Translations under genes and position numbers: made by a program
NCBI GenBank assembly: GCA_031263835.1
Contig: JAISEZ010000059.1
Span: 1 to 9,161, forward strand
Length of the DNA stretch: 9,161 nt
Reading direction: 5' to 3'
Origin: Tannerella sp.
Lineage (GTDB): Bacteria; Bacteroidota; Bacteroidia; Bacteroidales; Tannerellaceae
Shown here: positions 5,922-9,161 of the stretch, in pieces
How positions within the stretch are numbered: the first letter of the stretch is position 1
Layout: each line of letters opens with the position of its first letter
The notes under the pieces: generated by a model
What the model saw: only the letters and a program-made list of their open reading frames with translations
What the model was told of the DNA's origin: nothing
Database searches by the model: none

Positions 5922-7979
5922 TCAGTTGTAAACAGGCAGGAAAGCGTATTCCTTGCTGTAGCGGAGCATTTGTTCCACATAGCTTTCCGTGTAGTCCAGC
6001 ACAATGTTTATTACCTCGCCCTTGCCGTTCCTGACCGGTTTCATGACCGGATTGACAAATCCCCGGTAAGGAGCAATGTTCAGTGTGGCATAACGTTTCA
6101 GCACTTCCCGGTGCAGCGCCGCATCCACCTTCACTCCGTAGGTCTCGACCAGCTGCCTGCCGGCTTTATAGTCGCCTTCGCTCTTGATGCGCTGTACTTC
6201 GGCCAGCAGCTGCCCGAACAGGTCGCGCAACGCTTCGTAGTCGTTGATGACCACATACGTTTTCCCGTCGCGCTTTTTCAGTTCAATCACCCCGGCCGGC
6301 TTTCCCTTTTCACAGACCCATTTGGCAATCAGCTGGCGGTTGCGCATGTGGGCCTCCTCCACGTTCTTTCCGGCTTCGATGCGCACCAGCTGGGTCATCA
6401 GTCCGTTCATGATGTATTTGTAATACTCGGCCCTGTAGGCTTCCGCGTCGGGCGTCAGGCCCAGTTCCACCAGCTTTGCGTCGGCCAGGTAATAGAGGGC
6501 GAACAGGTCGGCGCGGGCTTCTTCCAGCGTCGAACTGTAGGCTTTCAGTCCGTCCGGGTCAACGCCCGGCAGGATGATTCCGGAACCGTGGCCGAGACAT
6601 TCATGCAGGTCGGTATGCAGGTTGTCGGTCATGAAACCGTATTTTTCGAGCAGGTTCAGTTCCCCGTCGCTCCAGACAAATTCCTCGCGGAAACCGTTTC
6701 CCTGCGACGCCCGGTCGTAGGCTTCGGTGATGTTTTCGATAGTCACGGACTTGGAGCCGTGTTCACGCCGTATCCAGTCCGCATTCGGCAGGTTGATGCC
6801 GATGGGCGTGGCCGGATAGCAGTCGCCGCCCAGCATCGCGACGGTAATCACCTTGGCGCTGACGCCTTTTACTTCCTTTTTCTTGAAACGCGGGTCGGTC
6901 GGCGAATGGTCTTCAAACCACTGAGCGTTGTCGCTGATGATTTTCGTCCGTTTGGTAGCTTCCCGGTTGACGAAATTCACGATGCTTTCCCAGCTGGCTT
7001 TCATGCCCAGCGGATCGCCGTAGGTTTCCGTGAACCCGTTGACGAAATCGACTTCCGAATGGACGTCCTGCAGCCAGAGAATGGCGTATGCGTCGAAGGT
7101 CTTCAAATCGCCGGTACGATAGTATTCTATCAGCTTTTCAATAACGGCTTTCTGAGCGTCGTTTTCGGCAAAAGCCGCCGCACGGCGCAGTTCGTCCATG
7201 ATTTTTTCAATGGCTTCGGTGTACAGTCCGCCTGCTTTCCAGACCTTTTCAACGAGCTTGCCGTTTTCCTTTACCAGCCGGCTGTTCAGTCCGTGAGAAA
7301 CGGGACGGGGGTCGGACGGGTCTTTCAGTCCGGCGTAAAAAGCTTCCACTTCCTTCATGGTGACGCCCGGGCCGTAATAATTGTTGGACGACGCGGCAAT
7401 CAGGTCGCCGTTGCCGCTTTGCACCGTCCGTTTGGGCATGACGTTCGGCCGGAAGATGACGGGCGTTATTTCCGCCAGCCACTGATTCACGTTTTGTCCC
7501 TCGCGCAGGGGCAGCAGAGAGGCGTCCAGCTGACGGATGCAGCGGCGGAAAAACCCTTCCGTGAAACCGGGCTTAAACTTGTCTTCCGCATAATGGTGGT
7601 GAATGCCGTTGGCAAACCAGACGCGCTTGAGGTAGGTTTCCAGTTCCTTAAATTCCGTGCTGTTCCGGTCGCCCGTGTAATGTTGATAAATAACCTCCAG
7701 CGACTGACGGATGGCCAGGTTGTAGCGATTGTTCTGATCATACAGGATGTCGCGTCCCGTCAGGGCTGCTTCGGACAGATGGTAGATCAGCTGTTTCTGT
7801 TGCAGGGAAAGCGTCTCGAAAGCAGGCACCTGATAGCGGAGGACTTCGATGTCGGCGAAACGGTCTGCCACGTAACGGAACGGCCCGGATGAGGCGTCTT
7901 CGCCTTCACCTTTCTGTTCCCGGTTCATGCAGGCCGCCATGATGGTCATGAATGTCATAAGTATAATCCATTTTTTCAT
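5922..7979 (-). CDS. Dipeptidyl peptidase III (M49), lipoprotein
   Basis: A zinc peptidase that removes dipeptides from peptide N-termini. Numbering from the chosen start (685 residues), the M49 zinc motif is HECLGH at 459-464, the cysteine-containing form I recall from the Bacteroides enzyme. The second motif EEARAD at 486-491 supplies the third zinc ligand and is normally EExxAD. The length fits bacterial M49. The ATG at 7979 is preferred over the longer frame from 8033. It gives a clean lipoprotein signal, MKK then WIILMTFMTIMAAC with the lipid-bearing Cys at 17, and lies ~50 nt after the promoter element. The region after the Cys (MNREQKGEGED) is charged and acidic, which may favour surface display as in Bacteroidetes lipoprotein export signals; this is inference. 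It is the first gene of the operon with the Fur-family regulator, purA and the dehydrogenase. Confidence 0.93.
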   Translation of the reverse strand: MKKWIILMTFMTIMAACMNREQKGEGEDASSGPFRYVADRFADIEVLRYQVPAFETLSLQQKQLIYHLSEAALTGRDILYDQNNRYNLAIRQSLEVIYQHYTGDRNSTEFKELETYLKRVWFANGIHHHYAEDKFKPGFTEGFFRRCIRQLDASLLPLREGQNVNQWLAEITPVIFRPNVMPKRTVQSGNGDLIAASSNNYYGPGVTMKEVEAFYAGLKDPSDPRPVSHGLNSRLVKENGKLVEKVWKAGGLYTEAIEKIMDELRRAAAFAENDAQKAVIEKLIEYYRTGDLKTFDAYAILWLQDVHSEVDFVNGFTETYGDPLGMKASWESIVNFVNREATKRTKIISDNAQWFEDHSPTDPRFKKKEVKGVSAKVITVAMLGGDCYPATPIGINLPNADWIRREHGSKSVTIENITEAYDRASQGNGFREEFVWSDGELNLLEKYGFMTDNLHTDLHECLGHGSGIILPGVDPDGLKAYSSTLEEARADLFALYYLADAKLVELGLTPDAEAYRAEYYKYIMNGLMTQLVRIEAGKNVEEAHMRNRQLIAKWVCEKGKPAGVIELKKRDGKTYVVINDYEALRDLFGQLLAEVQRIKSEGDYKAGRQLVETYGVKVDAALHREVLKRYATLNIAPYRGFVNPVMKPVRNGKGEVINIVLDYTESYVEQMLRYSKEYAFLPVYN

Positions 7980-8034
7980 ATATAAACAACTCTTTTTCTC
8001 CATACGCGAAATACATTCATCGCATACAGGCACG

Positions 8035-8042
8035 CAAAATTA
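8035..8042 (-). promoter_or_regulatory. Bacteroides-type -7 promoter element of the peptidase-fur-purA-SDR operon
   Basis: The minus strand reads TAATTTTG, an exact TAnnTTTG match. The expected start near 8030 leaves a leader of about 50 nt before the ATG at 7979. This is a second reason to reject the longer reading frame from 8033, which would begin at about the first transcribed base. No -33 element is evident at the standard spacing. Confidence 0.6.
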
Positions 8043-8332
8043 GTAAATTATCCGGATTCATTCCCTCCGGCGGAAAAAGAAATTATCCCGAAATGTCCGT
8101 TGGGCGGTTTCCCGGTGAACGGAAAGTCTGCCGGAGCGTTCGGGAAGAGAGGGTGTATCAAAAGCCGCCCAAACAGTCTTTTCATGACCGGCAGGGAAAA
8201 AGACTTTTGGGGTGAATGATACTTTGCGTGGGATGGTCATGCACAAAACTATCCCAGTATATATAAGACGGCATTTTGAAATGCGCCCGATGAAAAAAAC
8301 ATCGTTTCCCGATCCGCTTAAACAAATTCATG
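8043..8332. other. Divergent intergenic region, no credible gene
   Basis: This stretch separates the minus-strand operon from the plus-strand sigma gene. A minus-strand frame of about 60 codons (8058-8240) has no family features, and its start coincides with a possible second TAnnTTTG element (TAGTTTTG, 8244-8251), so I do not call it. Other structures are the hairpin at 8168-8212, a TGGGAT/ATCCCA dyad (8229-8234 and 8251-8256) around that second element, and a GCATTT-TG-AAATGC dyad at 8271-8284. The region is longer than two promoters require and could hold regulator sites or a small RNA. Confidence 0.5.
8168..8212. repeat. Long hairpin in the divergent region
   Basis: CCCAAACAGTCTTTTC (8168-8183) pairs with GAAAAAGACTTTTGGGG (8196-8212) around a 12-nt loop. 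It forms about 15 base pairs with one single-base bulge on each side. No T-run follows on either strand in the usual position. It could be a regulatory dyad, an RNA structure or a mobile-element remnant. Confidence 0.65.
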
Positions 8333-8340
8333 TATATTTG
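8333..8340 (+). promoter_or_regulatory. Bacteroides-type -7 promoter element of the sigma-factor gene
   Basis: TATATTTG matches TAnnTTTG exactly. The predicted start near 8345 leaves about 30 nt before the ATG at 8375. The longest open frame begins at 8330, upstream of this element, so that start could not be on the transcript. No clear -33 motif is seen. Confidence 0.55.
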
Positions 8341-8374
8341 TGCTATAAAATTGAAATGGCTCATCATCCATGAT

Positions 8375-8911
8375 ATGAACAAATCCCTGAAGGATAAAGA
8401 AATGTTGGAAGTTTTCAGGACATTGTACAAAACGGAAGCGCCTGTTCTGATTTCGTATGCCGCCAGATTTACGGATGCTGACACAGCAGAAGATATTGTG
8501 CAGGATATTTTCCTGAAAATATGGGATCAGCGTTTGTCTGTCTTTCGGGAAGACGGTATCCGGACGTATCTTTTTCAGGCAGTGCGTCATGCATGTCTGG
8601 ATCACCTCAAGCATCTGGATGTTTGCACGGATTATGCAACGGCTTTTCGCCTCAAACTGCAAATCGAAGAATTGTATTTCACCGACGACCCGGACTTCCT
8701 TATGGAGGGAGACGTGCGGCTCCCGTCGATTTACCGCGAGATAGAGAAACTGCCCGGGAAATGCCGCGAAATCTTTGTCATGGCTTATCTGGAAGAACGA
8801 AAAACCGCAGAAATCGCCGCCTTGCTGAATCTGTCCAAACGCACGGTCGAAGCGCAACTATACAAAGGGTTGAAAGCTATCCGGGAGGCGTTGCTCCCGC
8901 GTCAACAGTAA
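8375..8911 (+). CDS. ECF (sigma-70 family) RNA polymerase sigma factor
   Basis: From the chosen ATG the protein has 178 residues, standard for an ECF sigma. Region 2 covers ~12-80, with DTAEDIVQDIFLKIW (36-50) for core polymerase binding and GIRTYLFQAVRHACLDHLKH (61-80) for -10 recognition. A linker spans ~81-122. Region 4 covers ~123-175, with LPGKCREIF and the helix-turn-helix KTAEIAALLNLSKRTVEAQL (143-162) for -35 recognition. It lacks sigma regions 1 and 3. The wording is that of Bacteroidetes ECF factors, which usually pair with a FecR-type anti-sigma and control SusC/SusD-type uptake loci. No anti-sigma gene starts within the next 250 nt, so its partner and regulon are unknown. The 15 extra codons upstream of 8375 overlap the promoter and are rejected. 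Confidence 0.93.
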   Translation: MNKSLKDKEMLEVFRTLYKTEAPVLISYAARFTDADTAEDIVQDIFLKIWDQRLSVFREDGIRTYLFQAVRHACLDHLKHLDVCTDYATAFRLKLQIEELYFTDDPDFLMEGDVRLPSIYREIEKLPGKCREIFVMAYLEERKTAEIAALLNLSKRTVEAQLYKGLKAIREALLPRQQ

Positions 8912-9040
8912 TGACCGTTTTTTTCAATTGGCAACATTTCAACTTTCAACTTTTTAGCATTCGGCTTCAGTAGCCGACAATCATCCTCCGTCCGAAAAGA
9001 AGGGTAAAAACAAATCAATATGCTACTGAAAAAATTAGGA

Positions 9041-9112
9041 AATGAGAGAATGAGGAAATATGCCAATGAGCCAATTCATTTGCACATTGACTTATTCGCA
9101 CATTCTTGCATT
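9041..9112. repeat. Imperfect palindrome, 36-nt arms
   Basis: The left half 9041-9076 resembles the reverse complement of 9077-9112 at roughly two thirds of positions, with shared blocks AATG, GAATG, AAT and CAATG. The sequence is built from AATGAG/CACATT-like words. It looks like decayed intergenic repeat DNA. Confidence 0.45.
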
Positions 9113-9143
9113 ATTTAAAAGGCTTTCATCTGCGTCCGGAAAG

Positions 9144-9161
9144 CATTCATCACATTCATCA
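9144..9161. repeat. Two tandem 9-nt units at the window edge
   Basis: CATTCATCA occurs twice head to tail (9144-9152 and 9153-9161) and runs to the end of the window. It may be the start of a longer tandem array that cannot be seen here. Confidence 0.6.

Larger units (their letters stand above)
8912..9161. other. Intergenic region after the sigma gene
   Basis: No supported gene. A T7 run (8918-8924) lies 18 nt after a CGGGAG/CTCCCG hairpin (8882-8899) inside the end of the sigma gene, too far for a standard terminator. A small hairpin TCGGCT-TCAGT-AGCCGA lies at 8961-8977. A 32-codon frame from the ATG at 9020 runs through an imperfect palindrome and is probably spurious. No TAnnTTTG match was found on the plus strand. 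Confidence 0.5.

Noticed and set aside
5892..7892. Long plus-strand open frame (666 codons) opposite the M49 peptidase
   Set aside because: The opposite strand carries the HECLGH and EEARAD motifs and a lipoprotein signal. The plus-strand translation shows no family features.
7980..8033. Upstream start for the M49 peptidase (18 extra residues)
   Set aside because: It would bury the lipoprotein signal behind a charged, Cys-containing extension and begin at the predicted transcription start.
8058..8246. Small minus-strand gene of about 60 codons
   Set aside because: The longest form starts with TTG. The ATG at 8240 lies right next to a possible -7 element, which would leave no leader. There is no recognisable domain.
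8330..8374. Upstream start for the sigma factor (15 extra residues)
   Set aside because: The TATATTTG promoter element at 8333-8340 lies inside this extension, and the extra residues match nothing in ECF sigma factors.
8882..8924. Intrinsic terminator of the sigma gene (CGGGAG/CTCCCG hairpin plus T7)
   Set aside because: The T-run is 18 nt away from the stem, too far for the standard mechanism, and the hairpin is within the coding sequence.
9020..9118. 32-codon plus-strand frame beginning MLLKKLGNERM
   Set aside because: It runs through the imperfect palindrome at 9041-9112 and consists of repeat words. There is no promoter element upstream.

Overview
The window looks like a chromosomal segment of a Bacteroidales bacterium. 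The evidence is the Bacteroides-type promoter -7 motif TAnnTTTG in front of three transcription units, A-rich start regions without Shine-Dalgarno sites, a gene string of M49 dipeptidyl peptidase, Fur-family regulator and purA that I recall as conserved in Bacteroides relatives, and an ECF sigma factor of the Bacteroidetes type. Coding DNA is richer in G+C than typical Bacteroides, so the genus stays open. There is no tRNA, rRNA, CRISPR array or transposase gene.

Layout. Positions 1-400 hold no credible gene. They contain a 22-nt perfect palindrome and a ~270-nt imperfect palindromic element. Positions 401-2629 (minus) encode an exported protein that resembles six-hairpin (alpha/alpha)6 glycosidases. 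Positions 2630-3303 are intergenic and full of structured repeats: an inverted pair of short palindromes, five tandem ~42-nt hairpin units whose stems differ but still pair, and a second inverted-repeat-bounded segment with an 8-mer tandem repeat. Positions 3304-7979 (minus) form a tight operon transcribed as M49 dipeptidyl peptidase III lipoprotein, Fur-family regulator, adenylosuccinate synthetase PurA, then a YdfG-like short-chain dehydrogenase. Spacings are 32 nt, 16 nt and a 4-nt overlap. Positions 7980-8374 are a divergent intergenic region with a promoter at each end and a strong hairpin between them. Positions 8375-8911 (plus) encode an ECF sigma factor. Positions 8912-9161 carry no convincing gene, only short repeats.

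How it fits together. The operon joins extracytoplasmic peptide trimming, metal- or peroxide-responsive regulation, AMP synthesis and an NADP-dependent reductase. The shared transcription unit is well supported, but a shared pathway is not. The sigma factor is transcribed divergently from it, and no anti-sigma gene is visible downstream inside the window. The glycosidase-like gene is separate, with its own promoter and probably a ~255-nt leader.

The most unusual feature is the 2934-3151 array. Its five tandem units keep an 8-bp stem and 4-nt loop while the stem sequence changes on both sides, which suggests selection on base pairing rather than on primary sequence. I found no evidence for a complete new defence or mobile system.
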